A stretch of DNA of 40,361 nt from positions 1 through 40,361 of the forward strand of contig CANQFI010000002.1 of the NCBI GenBank assembly GCA_947598455.1. Reading direction: 5' to 3'. Positions 27,442 to 35,417 of this stretch are shown in pieces (position 1 is the first letter of the stretch; every line of letters starts with the position of its first letter). The stretch is from an uncultured Bacilli bacterium. GTDB lineage: Bacteria; Bacillota_I; Bacilli_A; RF39; UBA660. Made by a program: the position numbers and the translations under genes. The notes beneath the pieces were generated by a model, which worked only from the letters and a program-made list of their open reading frames with translations, ran no database searches and was not told where the DNA came from.

Positions 27442-28713
27442 ATGAAAAAATTCTGGTCAAATTACAAACAAACAATTATTCTTTTAGCATCTTTAATTAT
27501 TGGTGCTATAGTTGGCTTAATATTTAAAGAAAAAACCGAGGTATTAAAACCATTTGGTGATTTATTTATGAACTTAATGTTCGTCATAATCATTCCCTTA
27601 ATTTTTTTGACAATTACTACATCTATTGCCAAAATAAGTGAACCTAAAAGGTTAAGTAAAGTAATCATTACTATCTTCGGTGTATTTATCATTACATCTT
27701 TAGTAGCTGTTGCAATTGGTTTAGTTTCTACTTATTCTATGAAACTAGTAAATCCTAGCGACTCTGAAGCTATTATTGAAACATTAAATGGTGATGAAGA
27801 AAGTGAAACAAGTGAAGAAGAAACTGAGCTAAATATCATCGCCAGAACAGTTCAAGCTATAAGCGTTAGCGACTTTAAAGATATCTTATCTAAAGACAAT
27901 ATTATTGCTTTAGTTGTTGTTTCTATTTTAGTTGGTCTAGCAATTAGTAAGCTTGGTTCTGAAGCTAAAGCATTTAGCGATGTCTTAGAAGCAGCTAACA
28001 AAGTTGTCCTAAAATTTGTTGACTTTGTCTTCCTATATGCCCCTATCGGCTTAGGTTGCTACTTTGCTTCATTAATCGGTACATTTGGAGCTTCAATAGC
28101 TGTTGGGTATGCTAAAACATTTGTAATTTATACTATAGTATCTATCCTATTCTACTTTATAATTTACTCATTATATGCTTTCATTGCTGGTGGTAAAAAA
28201 GGCTTTATTGCCTTCTGGAAAAATATTTTACCTGCAACTGCTACTTCAATTTCAACTTGTTCATCAGCTGCTTCTATTCCAGCTAATATCAAATGTTCTA
28301 AAGCTATGGGCGTTTCTGATGACATCGCTGAAACTATGATTCCATTAGGTACCAGTTTTCATAAAGATGGTTCTATAATTGGTAGTGTCTTTAAAATTAT
28401 GTTCTTAGTATACTTATTCGGAACTCATCCTAGTATTTGGCAAGTTATTGGAGTTGCTTTAATCGCTAATTTACTTGTTACAGCTGTTCCAGTTGGTGGT
28501 GGAACAATCTCAGAAATGATGATTATTACTATGATGGGTTTCCCAGTTAACGCTCTTCCAATTCTTACTATCATCGCTACAATAATTGATCCACCAGCTA
28601 CAATGTTAAACGTTGTCGGTGATACATCTTCTTCAATGTTAGTAGCTCGTATCGTCGATGGCAAACATTGGCTTGACCAAAAAACTAAAAAATTAAAAAA
28701 AAGCTTAATATAA
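27442..28713 (+). CDS. Dicarboxylate/amino acid:cation (DAACS) symporter
   Basis: 423 residues, multi-pass Na+- or H+-coupled carrier of the glutamate/C4-dicarboxylate/Ser-Thr family (GltP, DctA, SstT). Landmarks are the re-entrant Ser-rich loop STCSSAASIPANIK (about 273-286), GTSFHKDGS in TM7 and PVGGGTISEMMI. The TM8 region has TIIDPPATMLNVVGDTSSSM, whose Asp/Thr residues bind substrate. The acidic loop near 110-130 is long (SEEEETSEEE-type). A strong AAAGGAGG precedes the ATG. The exact substrate cannot be told from sequence alone. Convergent with the PerM/VanZ operon and sharing its terminator. Confidence 0.92.
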   Translation: MKKFWSNYKQTIILLASLIIGAIVGLIFKEKTEVLKPFGDLFMNLMFVIIIPLIFLTITTSIAKISEPKRLSKVIITIFGVFIITSLVAVAIGLVSTYSMKLVNPSDSEAIIETLNGDEESETSEEETELNIIARTVQAISVSDFKDILSKDNIIALVVVSILVGLAISKLGSEAKAFSDVLEAANKVVLKFVDFVFLYAPIGLGCYFASLIGTFGASIAVGYAKTFVIYTIVSILFYFIIYSLYAFIAGGKKGFIAFWKNILPATATSISTCSSAASIPANIKCSKAMGVSDDIAETMIPLGTSFHKDGSIIGSVFKIMFLVYLFGTHPSIWQVIGVALIANLLVTAVPVGGGTISEMMIITMMGFPVNALPILTIIATIIDPPATMLNVVGDTSSSMLVARIVDGKHWLDQKTKKLKKSLI

Positions 28714-28720
28714 TTAAAAA

Positions 28721-28746
28721 GAAGAAGTTATGAAACTTCTTCCTTT
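28721..28746. terminator. Bidirectional terminator
   Basis: 9-bp stem GAAGAAGTT/AACTTCTTC (28721-28729, 28734-28742) with T tracts on both strands, between the symporter and the PerM gene. Confidence 0.85.
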
Positions 28747-29822
28747 TTATTGACATAATTTCTAAGTAAATTATAAATAACTGACATAGCTGGAACTCCA
28801 AATAACATTCCAAATACTCCACCAATACTACCACCAATTGTTACACCAACTAAAACCCAAAGACTAGGAAGGCCAACTTTACCACCCACAACTCTTGGAT
28901 AAATAAAATTAGTTTCAATTTGTTGTAATATTAAAAAGAATATTACAAAGATAACACTATCTAATGGATCAACCATAAATATCAAGAAAGTTGCTACTAT
29001 GCAACCTAAGAATGCTCCAAATATAGGTATCAATGCTGTAACTCCAACTAATACTGAGACAGTCGCTGCATAAGGTAAACCAATAATAAGCATTCCCATA
29101 AAACATAAAGTACCTAAAACGCAAGCCTCTAAAACCTGAACCTTAATAAAATTACTAAAAGATGAATAAGACATTCTTCCTAAACTAATAATAAAATTAT
29201 ATACCTTAGTATTACATAACTTATGTAATATTTTTTTGGCTTGTCTTGTAAGTCTTTCTTTATCAAGTAAAACATATATTGCAAAAACAACACCAATGAA
29301 GAAATTACACATAGCACTAAATAATGAATTAGCAAATACCATTGAATAATTAATAATTTTCTCCGAATTCTCCGTAATTAAATTAGTTATCTCTGTTCTT
29401 AATTTATTATTTTCTAAATTAACTATTTCTAATTCTTCTTCATTAAGACCAATTTTTTGTCCTAAAGAATAAATATTTTTTTGATATTCTGGAATATTAT
29501 CAATAAATATTTTACTAGCATTTTGAATTTGTGGAATCAAAATAAACAATATAACTGCTACAAACCCAATAATAAGAGCTAAAGATAAAGTAATACTAAA
29601 TACTCTTTTGCCTTTCTTCATTTTTTTAAGTATTCCATCTTCTATCATTTTTACTAAAACATTTAATATAAAAGCAATAATACTTCCAATAATAAAAGGC
29701 AAAAACAACTTAAATAAATTTTTTAATATATCAGCTAACCAACTATAATTCATTAAACATACAAATAATATAATTGCATAGGTAATTAACAATATTTTAT
29801 CCTTAAAATCTTTTTTTGTCAT
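28728..29822 (-). CDS. AI-2E/PerM family membrane permease, second copy
   Basis: 364 residues with about eight hydrophobic segments. The family's conserved C-terminal region is present (ALIPIFGAFLGC about 254-265, then LQQIETNFIYPRVVGGKVGL and GGVFGMLFGVPAMSVIYNLL). Substrate unknown. Its ATG overlaps the TGA of the VanZ-like gene by four bases (ATGA), so the two are translationally coupled and probably work together. It is a family member like the gene at 2539-3555 but differs in its middle loop and C-terminus. Confidence 0.88.
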   Translation of the reverse strand: MTKKDFKDKILLITYAIILFVCLMNYSWLADILKNLFKLFLPFIIGSIIAFILNVLVKMIEDGILKKMKKGKRVFSITLSLALIIGFVAVILFILIPQIQNASKIFIDNIPEYQKNIYSLGQKIGLNEEELEIVNLENNKLRTEITNLITENSEKIINYSMVFANSLFSAMCNFFIGVVFAIYVLLDKERLTRQAKKILHKLCNTKVYNFIISLGRMSYSSFSNFIKVQVLEACVLGTLCFMGMLIIGLPYAATVSVLVGVTALIPIFGAFLGCIVATFLIFMVDPLDSVIFVIFFLILQQIETNFIYPRVVGGKVGLPSLWVLVGVTIGGSIGGVFGMLFGVPAMSVIYNLLRNYVNKKEEVS

Positions 29823-30541
29823 AATACTCCACCATCTTCTAAAAATAATATTTTATTTATAATCTTCTTAATAAACTTATTATTTATTAATATATATATT
29901 ATCATAGTTCCACTAATATTTAAAATATAATCATCAATATCAAAAGCTCCACTATTCATCAAAAACTGACAAAATTCAATCCCAATAATAAATAAACTAG
30001 CAATTATAAAGAATTTATACCATTTATTAATTATTGATATAATTCTTGGTATAAAGAATGCTAACGGAGTAAAAGCAATTAAATTACCCACAATATTACG
30101 TAAAAAATATTCTAAACCCATTCGACCATTTTTATAAGCATAATAAAAATTATTAATAGTTCTAAATGGTATTGTATTAGCAGTAATTTGAAAAGCTGTC
30201 TTCATTTTTTCAATATTCAAAATATCATCCATTCGATTAATTAAGTAATTTCTGCCAAAATATTTATCAAATAACGTTAAATTAAGAATCATAATTAAAT
30301 ATAAAATAAACCAAAATATTATATTAAATTTAGATAATTTATCAAAAATTTTATTTTCAGTTTTCTTAAAAAAGAATAAACCACAATACATTAAAATTAC
30401 TACTAATAAAACTATTTTTATTCGATCAATTGGAGATGTAACATTAATTATCGAAAACTCTAAAATTAAATAATATACACTTAACAATGTTGCTAAAATA
30501 TAACTAATTACACCAACAATATAATTTAACTTATTTTTCAC
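29819..30541 (-). CDS. VanZ-like membrane protein
   Basis: 240 residues with about six hydrophobic segments. VanZ family landmarks are TIPFRTI (about 123-129), RNIVGNLIAFTPLAFFIPRI, IGIEFCQFL and the FDIDDYILNISG end motif. VanZ-like proteins are membrane proteins of unknown mechanism, some giving low-level teicoplanin tolerance. The start is GTG after GGAGGTG. The gene follows the structured RNA at 30582-30918, whose terminator ends about 40 bases upstream of the GTG, so that RNA may be its leader. AT-rich -10-like strings (TATAAT) also lie in this 40-base gap, so a private promoter is possible. Confidence 0.85.
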   Translation of the reverse strand: MKNKLNYIVGVISYILATLLSVYYLILEFSIINVTSPIDRIKIVLLVVILMYCGLFFFKKTENKIFDKLSKFNIIFWFILYLIMILNLTLFDKYFGRNYLINRMDDILNIEKMKTAFQITANTIPFRTINNFYYAYKNGRMGLEYFLRNIVGNLIAFTPLAFFIPRIISIINKWYKFFIIASLFIIGIEFCQFLMNSGAFDIDDYILNISGTMIIYILINNKFIKKIINKILFLEDGGVL

Positions 30542-30581
30542 GATACACCTCCACTATTATAATTATAGCAAAATTATAACC

Positions 30582-30918
30582 AAAAAAAAGATATAGCATC
30601 TGTCAACGCTATATCCCTGGTGGAAAATATCACTAAAGCTATTTGACAGAATAACTTTGACGATACTCACTGATCTAAAATCCACCACCGTACGTACAAC
30701 TTAATAGTTCAGCGATTCGTAGATGGATTATTTTTCTGCAAAACTTATTTTAAAAAAATAAGTAAGGTAATAACAGACCATATTTCAGATCATAGGATAA
30801 TAAATAAATTATTATCAGGGATATTATAAAAACAATATCCAATACATATAATAAATTAATAAATTTACTATATAGTATTAAGAGAAAAATAACATTTCCA
30901 TCTACTTTACTATCAAGT
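30582..30918 (-). ncRNA. Unassigned structured RNA, about 335 nt, promoter to terminator
   Basis: The 420-base gap between 30541 and 30961 has no ORF but is highly ordered on the minus strand. Its parts are: an outer 8-bp stem GTAGATGG/CCATCTAC (30898-30905 with 30719-30726); inside it three hairpins, GGATATT/AATATCC (30819-30840), GATAATAA/TTATTATC (30796-30816) and a 9-bp ACTTATTTT/AAAATAAGT (30743-30763); and a second domain closed by TGGTGGA/TCCACCA (30681-30687 with 30618-30624) containing an 8-bp hairpin (30636-30657). The RNA ends in an 8-bp terminator stem GATATAGC/GCTATATC with eight U (30582-30615). I could not match it to RNase P RNA, tmRNA, SRP RNA, 6S RNA or a known riboswitch. 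It may be a free RNA or a leader of the vanZ-like gene. Confidence 0.65.
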
Positions 30919-30924
30919 AATATT

Positions 30925-30953
30925 ACTATATCACTATTTTTTTATTCAGTCAA
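30925..30953 (-). promoter_or_regulatory. Promoter of the structured RNA
   Basis: TTGACT (30948-30953), 17-bp spacer, TATAGT (30925-30930), directly after the stop codon of 30961-31272. Predicted start near 30918. Confidence 0.75.
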
Positions 30954-30960
30954 TACATTT

Positions 30961-31272
30961 TTAAAAATTTTTTAATTCTTCTTCTCTTATTTCTTTTAAT
31001 CTAGCTTTAACAAGTAATATAAGTTCCATTGAAGCATTTACTTTAGGCAAAACTATCAAACTATCCTGTAATTTAACCTTAATACTTTTTTCTGCATTTA
31101 CTATACTAGCTTCTTTATGATAATCAAAATTTTCAATCGGATTATCTCTAATATAATCTTTTATATAATTTTCTATATCTTTTAAAACATATTCTTTTAA
31201 TTCATAATTATCCATTTCCCTAACCCCATAATAAGCACCTACTAAATATCTAAAAGTATCTTTTAAATCCAT
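30961..31272 (-). CDS. Small helical protein of unknown function
   Basis: 103 residues, mostly predicted alpha-helical and charged, with no TM helix and no Cys. An N-terminal LKDTFRYLVGAYYGVREMDN segment is followed by long helices ending RLKEIREEELKNF. Not recognised. Possible starts are TTG at 31290 and ATGs at 31284 and 31272. The last follows CGTGAT at the spacing used by other genes here. It stands alone, upstream of the structured RNA. Confidence 0.6.
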   Translation of the reverse strand: MDLKDTFRYLVGAYYGVREMDNYELKEYVLKDIENYIKDYIRDNPIENFDYHKEASIVNAEKSIKVKLQDSLIVLPKVNASMELILLVKARLKEIREEELKNF

Positions 31273-31486
31273 ATTATCACGCATAATCAATTAATAACAA
31301 GTTAATTAATATTTCTTATTGATTGATCCCTTTCTATTTATATTTTTTTATTATACAACTAGTTATATGATAAAAATCACACTATAGATTTGTTACTATA
31401 TCACAGCCATTTTACGAACTACTTCAGAGTGACCAACTCCATTATAAATTATATCATAAATATATAATTTTATATTTTAAATATGA

Positions 31487-31492
31487 TATACT
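31487..31492 (+). promoter_or_regulatory. -10 box of the CNNM-type gene
   Basis: TATACT, with no good -35. The predicted start near 31499 supports the ATG at 31509 over the one at 31497. Confidence 0.45.
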
Positions 31493-31508
31493 ATTAATGG
31501 TGATCATA

Positions 31509-32510
31509 ATGATAATTAGATTGTTTCTTCTTGCTATTTTAATCTTTATTAATGGTCTGCTATCAGCAAGTGAAATAGCTTTTTTATCTATAGATAAATA
31601 TACAATAAGTCATAAAAAGGATCAAAAAACCAAAAAAATCTTCAAAATGTTAGAAGATGAAAACACATTCTTATCAACTATTCAAATTGGTATTACTTTA
31701 GCGGGTTTCTTAGCTAGTGCTTTTGCTTCTGAAACATTTACTGATATTCTTATTGAAGATTATGGCATTTTCTTTATTAGTGCTAATTTTACTGAAAATA
31801 TTTTAATGGTTGCCATAACTTTAATTCTTTCATATGTTTCCTTAGTCTTTGGTGAATTAGTTCCTAAAAAGATTGGTCGATCTAATCCTATGAAAGTCGC
31901 TTATTTAACAATTAACTTAATAACTTTTGTTTCTAAATTATTTTATCCTTTAATTATCTTACTCACTGCTTCCACTAATTTAATATGTAAAATTCTTCAT
32001 ATTAAAGAACATAATGACACATTAACTGAAAAAGATATTAAACGTCTAATAATTACTGGTAATAAAGAAGGAATTGTTGAAGAAAAAGAAAAAGAATACA
32101 TTTTAAATATTTTTAAATTTAATGATAAAAAGGCTTCTAAAATAATGACACCTCGTAGTGCCATTACATGTTTAAACATTAATGATACTAAAGATATAAT
32201 AATTAAAAAAATAAAAAGTCATCATTTTACTCGTTATCCTGTTTTAAAAAATGACAAAGTAATTGGTTATATCAATATTAAAGATTTTATCTATCTTCAT
32301 CAAAATAAAAAGACTTTAAATTTAAAGGATATCTTACATAAAACTATATCCTTTGATAAAAATGAAAAAATTGACGATATCTTTCGTCTTATGCAAGAAC
32401 AACATGAAACATTTTCAATTATCACCGATAATAACGAATTTATAGGTATTTTAACTATGGAAGATGCTATTGAAGAAATAGTTGGTAATATAGAAGATGA
32501 ATATAATTAA
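31509..32510 (+). CDS. CNNM/HlyC-CorC-type transmembrane CBS protein
   Basis: 333 residues. The DUF21/CNNM membrane domain (1-135) has NGLLSASEIAFLSID (about 14-28), the Ser/Glu pocket of Mg2+ transporters in this family, and YVSLVFGELVPKKIG. A pair of CBS domains follows (about 205-333), with MTPRSAITCLN, TRYPVLKNDKVIGYINIKDF and ILTMEDAIEEIVGNIEDEYN. The family's usual C-terminal CorC/HlyC domain is missing: the protein stops right after the second CBS. It is probably a Mg2+/divalent cation exporter or sensor. GGTGATC precedes the ATG at 31509 at the right distance, so this is preferred to the ATG at 31497. Confidence 0.88.
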   Translation: MIIRLFLLAILIFINGLLSASEIAFLSIDKYTISHKKDQKTKKIFKMLEDENTFLSTIQIGITLAGFLASAFASETFTDILIEDYGIFFISANFTENILMVAITLILSYVSLVFGELVPKKIGRSNPMKVAYLTINLITFVSKLFYPLIILLTASTNLICKILHIKEHNDTLTEKDIKRLIITGNKEGIVEEKEKEYILNIFKFNDKKASKIMTPRSAITCLNINDTKDIIIKKIKSHHFTRYPVLKNDKVIGYINIKDFIYLHQNKKTLNLKDILHKTISFDKNEKIDDIFRLMQEQHETFSIITDNNEFIGILTMEDAIEEIVGNIEDEYN

Positions 32511-32546
32511 AAAGATTGTTAATTAATTTAGTTAACAATCTTTTTT
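32511..32546. terminator. Bidirectional terminator
   Basis: 12-bp stem AAAGATTGTTAA/TTAACAATCTTT (32511-32522, 32532-32543) with T runs on both strands, between the converging CNNM and DUF4186 genes. Confidence 0.9.
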
Positions 32547-32909
32547 ATTTTCTCTTTTAATCCATTCCATAATAAGAGCTACAATATAATTTTGTTCATT
32601 ACTAGTTAACTCTCTTCCTTTAGGGATATGATGCCATTTTTCTAAACAACCCCTACAACAAGTCGCTGTTGCATGTTGGGCAATAAATACTGGGTGATTC
32701 TTCATTGGTGTTTGCGCTCCATCATTCTTAGGATTAGCTGAAGCTAACTTATTTTTTATAAAATCTTTAGCATGTTCTCTTATTTTATCGTAGCCTTTTT
32801 CATTTAAGTAAGCTAATTCTTTCTTTTTTAAATGAAAACTTCTTCTAAATTTCGACTTCCTTAATTCATTTAATTTAGTATCAATAATTACTTTAGCATT
32901 ATTATTCAT
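32532..32909 (-). CDS. DUF4186 family protein
   Basis: 125 residues. The DUF4186 signature is intact: FRRSFHLKKKELAYLNEKGYD, then HAKDFIKNKLA, NDGAQTPMKNHPVF, IAQHATATCCRGCLEKWHHI and a last IMEWI. The paired Cys/His set (CCRGC ... H) suggests a metal or cluster site. Function unknown. Third gene of an operon after the superoxide reductase and a VOC protein. It overlaps the VOC gene by 8 bases, so translation is probably coupled. Confidence 0.88.
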   Translation of the reverse strand: MNNNAKVIIDTKLNELRKSKFRRSFHLKKKELAYLNEKGYDKIREHAKDFIKNKLASANPKNDGAQTPMKNHPVFIAQHATATCCRGCLEKWHHIPKGRELTSNEQNYIVALIMEWIKRENKKDC

Positions 32910-33315
32910 CTTTTATTCCTAAATCTTCAGCAAATCTAAGTAAATATCCATCCGGATCCATTACTAAAAACTCTTTATTTCCTAATAACTTATCATCTTC
33001 TCGATACCAATTTTCTTCGATAGGAAATTGTACTTCATAACCATTATTAATTAAATTATTATAAATTAATAAAACATTATCTACTTCTAATTGAAAATTA
33101 ATTCCTCTTCCCAAAGGATATTCTAACTCACCTACTTGCCATTTATCGTCTTCTCTAATCTCTTGTAGCATAAATTGAATTTCTCCTAAAGAAAGAAAAA
33201 CAAATAAATCTTCTTTTCTTTCATATTCAATCTTAAAACCACAAGTTTGATAAAACTTTAATGACTTCTTTAAATCTTTTACTGATAATTCTGGAATATT
33301 TTTATTAAAAATCAT
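32902..33315 (-). CDS. VOC (glyoxalase/bleomycin-resistance-like) protein
   Basis: 137 residues with two betaalphabeta-beta-beta modules: the N-terminal unit (NIPELSVKDLKKSLKFYQTCGFKIEYERKE) and the C-terminal MDPDGYLLRFAED with Asp-Pro-Asp-Gly-Tyr. The metal ligands of true glyoxalases are not clearly conserved, which suggests a binding protein such as the BLMA/bleomycin-resistance type, not an enzyme. It sits between superoxide reductase (3 bases) and DUF4186 (overlap), so a stress role is likely. Confidence 0.82.
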   Translation of the reverse strand: MIFNKNIPELSVKDLKKSLKFYQTCGFKIEYERKEDLFVFLSLGEIQFMLQEIREDDKWQVGELEYPLGRGINFQLEVDNVLLIYNNLINNGYEVQFPIEENWYREDDKLLGNKEFLVMDPDGYLLRFAEDLGIKDE

Positions 33316-33318
33316 TTT

Positions 33319-33681
33319 TTATAATTCTTTCTTCCATAAACCATGTTTATTACAATATTCATAAACTACCATACCTGGTTCATAATCAAATGTTGCTTCA
33401 GCAACTTCTCCAGGTTTTAAGTTATATTTAACTACTGAATCACTATACTCAGCTGCAATAAAATTAATATAATGATCTTCATCCATTGGATGAGCTACTT
33501 CTCCTACTTTAACTTTTACTAAATCATCTTCTACTTCACATACTGGTACATGTTTCTCTAAAGCTGCATCCGTTGTATTAGCTTTTAATTCTTGCATAGC
33601 TTCTCCACAGCACATTACTGTACAATTTTCTTCTAACATCTCAATAAGTGTTCCACACTTCATACATTTAAATAATTTCAT
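33319..33681 (-). CDS. dfx: Desulfoferrodoxin-type superoxide reductase (2Fe-SOR)
   Basis: Reduces superoxide to hydrogen peroxide without producing O2, typical of anaerobes. The N-terminal desulforedoxin domain holds the FeS4 cysteines C6, C9, C24, C25. The catalytic domain holds the His4-Cys iron site H44, H64, H70, C110 and H113 (KHVPVCE, AHPMDEDH, EYCNKHG). All ligands are present, so it should be a complete 2Fe-SOR of normal length (120). The start follows GGAGGG. First gene of a three-gene operon with the VOC and DUF4186 genes. Confidence 0.93.
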   Translation of the reverse strand: MKLFKCMKCGTLIEMLEENCTVMCCGEAMQELKANTTDAALEKHVPVCEVEDDLVKVKVGEVAHPMDEDHYINFIAAEYSDSVVKYNLKPGEVAEATFDYEPGMVVYEYCNKHGLWKKEL

Positions 33682-33710
33682 TTTAATCCCTCCACTAATA
33701 TTTTATCACA

Positions 33711-33737
33711 AAAAAGATTCTATTTACTAGAATCTTT
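33711..33737 (-). terminator. Terminator after the CDF transporter gene
   Basis: 10-bp stem AAAGATTCTA/TAGAATCTTT (33713-33722, 33728-33737), overlapping the stop codon, then a U run. Confidence 0.85.
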
Positions 33738-34604
33738 ATCTTTATCATATGGATTAACATGAATAATAACTAAATATATTTCTGAAACTTTCTCACATAT
33801 CTCTTTTTCCAAATCATTAGCAATTTTATGACTATCAAAAGTTGATAATTTACCATCTACAAATATTGAAAAACTTACTTGATATAAATATCCAACTGGT
33901 GTCGCATTAAAATGATTTATCTTAATAATTTCTTTATGTTTATCAATAATCCTTAATACTTTATTTTTTGTTTTATCTGGTATCGTTTTATCCATCAACA
34001 CATCATAACTATCTTTAAATATTTTAATTCCTGTATAAATAATCCATAAAGATATTAAAATACCTACAATACTATCAACAAAATAAATTCCATAAAAAGA
34101 AAAGATTGCTGATAATAAATTAAATGATGTAAGAAAAACATCATTACGATGATCTTTACTATTAGCTTCAACTAATAAATTATTAAATTTCTTACTAATT
34201 CTTTTTGTATAAAAATATAATAATAACTTAATAAAGATTGTTACAATACAAACTACAACTAACCATATTGTAAATTCATAATTACTTTTAATAAATAAAG
34301 CTATCACTGAATCCCATAATATCTTAATACCTAATAAAATCATCGTTATACTAATTAACATTGAAAATATATATTCAGCCTTACCATGTCCTAAGTTATG
34401 ATCCTCATCTGCTTCCTTACTGGCTATTTTAGAACCAATATAAGTCATTATTGAACTTAAAATATCAGAAGCACTATTAAAGGCATCGGCAAGCATTGCT
34501 TGACTAGATGATATTACTCCAACTACTATCTTTATTATAAAAAGAAATAAATTTCCTACTATTCCTAAAACACTTGCCCTTTTTGCTTCTTTAAAACGAT
34601 TCAT
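33720..34604 (-). CDS. Cation diffusion facilitator (CDF) metal exporter
   Basis: 294 residues. Six TM helices; the TM2 metal site DAFNSASDI (about 41-49) and the TM5 DSIVG segment supply the Asp residues, and the early HNLGHGKAEYIF (69-80) is typical of this family. The C-terminal domain has PVGYLYQVSFSIFVDG and ends with a LVIIHVNPYDKD. Likely Zn/Fe/Mn efflux. A hairpin AGCACT/AGTGTT around the Shine-Dalgarno AAAGGAG (34608-34627) could limit translation. It is paired with a ZIP importer upstream, which is opposite in direction of transport. Confidence 0.92.
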   Translation of the reverse strand: MNRFKEAKRASVLGIVGNLFLFIIKIVVGVISSSQAMLADAFNSASDILSSIMTYIGSKIASKEADEDHNLGHGKAEYIFSMLISITMILLGIKILWDSVIALFIKSNYEFTIWLVVVCIVTIFIKLLLYFYTKRISKKFNNLLVEANSKDHRNDVFLTSFNLLSAIFSFYGIYFVDSIVGILISLWIIYTGIKIFKDSYDVLMDKTIPDKTKNKVLRIIDKHKEIIKINHFNATPVGYLYQVSFSIFVDGKLSTFDSHKIANDLEKEICEKVSEIYLVIIHVNPYDKDKDSSK

Positions 34605-34642
34605 GTAAACACTCCTTTAGTGCTTTTTAATTATACCATATA

Positions 34643-35374
34643 TTAACCTAATGCAACATCTAAAATCATCATTATCACAAAACCTATTAAAAAACCCAAT
34701 GTATTTACTTTACTATCTTCTGTTGATTCTGGTATTAATTCCACAATAATAACATATATCATAGCTCCTGCCGCAAAAGCAAGTAAATATGGTAATATAA
34801 CATTTACAATACTTGAAAATATTAAAGTAATAACTGCTCCCATTAATTCAAATAAAGCTGATATAATTCCATAAATAAAAGCCTTTGTTTTAGTCATTCC
34901 TTTATTTTTTAAAGGAAGTGACACTATTAAACCTTCTGGTATATTTTGAATAGCTATCCCTATAGCTAACGCATAACAAGCTGTTAACGTTACATTATGA
35001 TATAAAATATAACTAGCAAATATTATTCCTACAGCACACCCCTCTGGTATATTATGTAAGGTTATAGCTAACATCATTTTATCAATATTTTCCCCTACTT
35101 TAATTTTCTTTTTATTTAATAAATAATCAATTAAAAAGAAAAAAACTATTCCAATAATTAACCCAATAGTTGCTGGTAACCAAGCTATTCCCCTACTCAT
35201 ATTAATAGCAGGTATAATAAGTGACCAAACAGAAGCAGCCATCATAACTCCCGCCGCAAAACCAAGTATTATTATTTCTAATCTTCTCGATATCTTATTT
35301 TTTACAAAATATACCATTATTGACCCAATAGCTGTACCAAAAAATGGTATTAGTATTCCCATTAAAACACTCAT
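34643..35374 (-). CDS. ZIP family divalent metal transporter
   Basis: 243 residues, about eight TM helices. Metal site signatures: HNIPEGCAVGI (about 107-117, TM4) and IAIQNIPEGLIVSLPL (TM5), where Asn replaces the second His seen in many ZIPs. Closest in size and motif to ZupT/GufA-type importers of Zn/Fe/Mn. The start follows GTAAGGAG. Two palindromes lie upstream in the leader (35386-35403 and 35418-35430), a plausible site for a metal-responsive repressor. It precedes the CDF exporter by 38 bases on the same strand. Confidence 0.9.
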   Translation of the reverse strand: MSVLMGILIPFFGTAIGSIMVYFVKNKISRRLEIIILGFAAGVMMAASVWSLIIPAINMSRGIAWLPATIGLIIGIVFFFLIDYLLNKKKIKVGENIDKMMLAITLHNIPEGCAVGIIFASYILYHNVTLTACYALAIGIAIQNIPEGLIVSLPLKNKGMTKTKAFIYGIISALFELMGAVITLIFSSIVNVILPYLLAFAAGAMIYVIIVELIPESTEDSKVNTLGFLIGFVIMMILDVALG

Positions 35375-35385
35375 AATTATCTCCT

Positions 35386-35403
35386 TACACTACTAATAGT
35401 GTA
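35386..35403. promoter_or_regulatory. Inverted repeat upstream of the ZIP gene
   Basis: TACACTA, four bases, TAGTGTA, next to the Shine-Dalgarno of the ZIP gene. It has the form of a dimeric metalloregulator operator; it could also fold as an RNA hairpin hiding the ribosome-binding site. Confidence 0.45.
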
Positions 35404-35417
35404 TGAAATTATTTATC

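Noticed and set aside
30690..30720. Group II intron domain V (string GTACGTACGG)
   Set aside because: The opposite strand of the domain V hairpin is not present and no intron-encoded protein is near; the match is short.
30541..30960. tmRNA, RNase P RNA or SRP RNA in the 30541-30960 gap
   Set aside because: The size fits tmRNA and RNase P, and TCCACCA occurs, but there is no TTCGANNC T-loop next to an acceptor stem, no GAGGAAAGTCC/ACAGAA core of RNase P in the right order, and no GGAAGCAG-type SRP tip.
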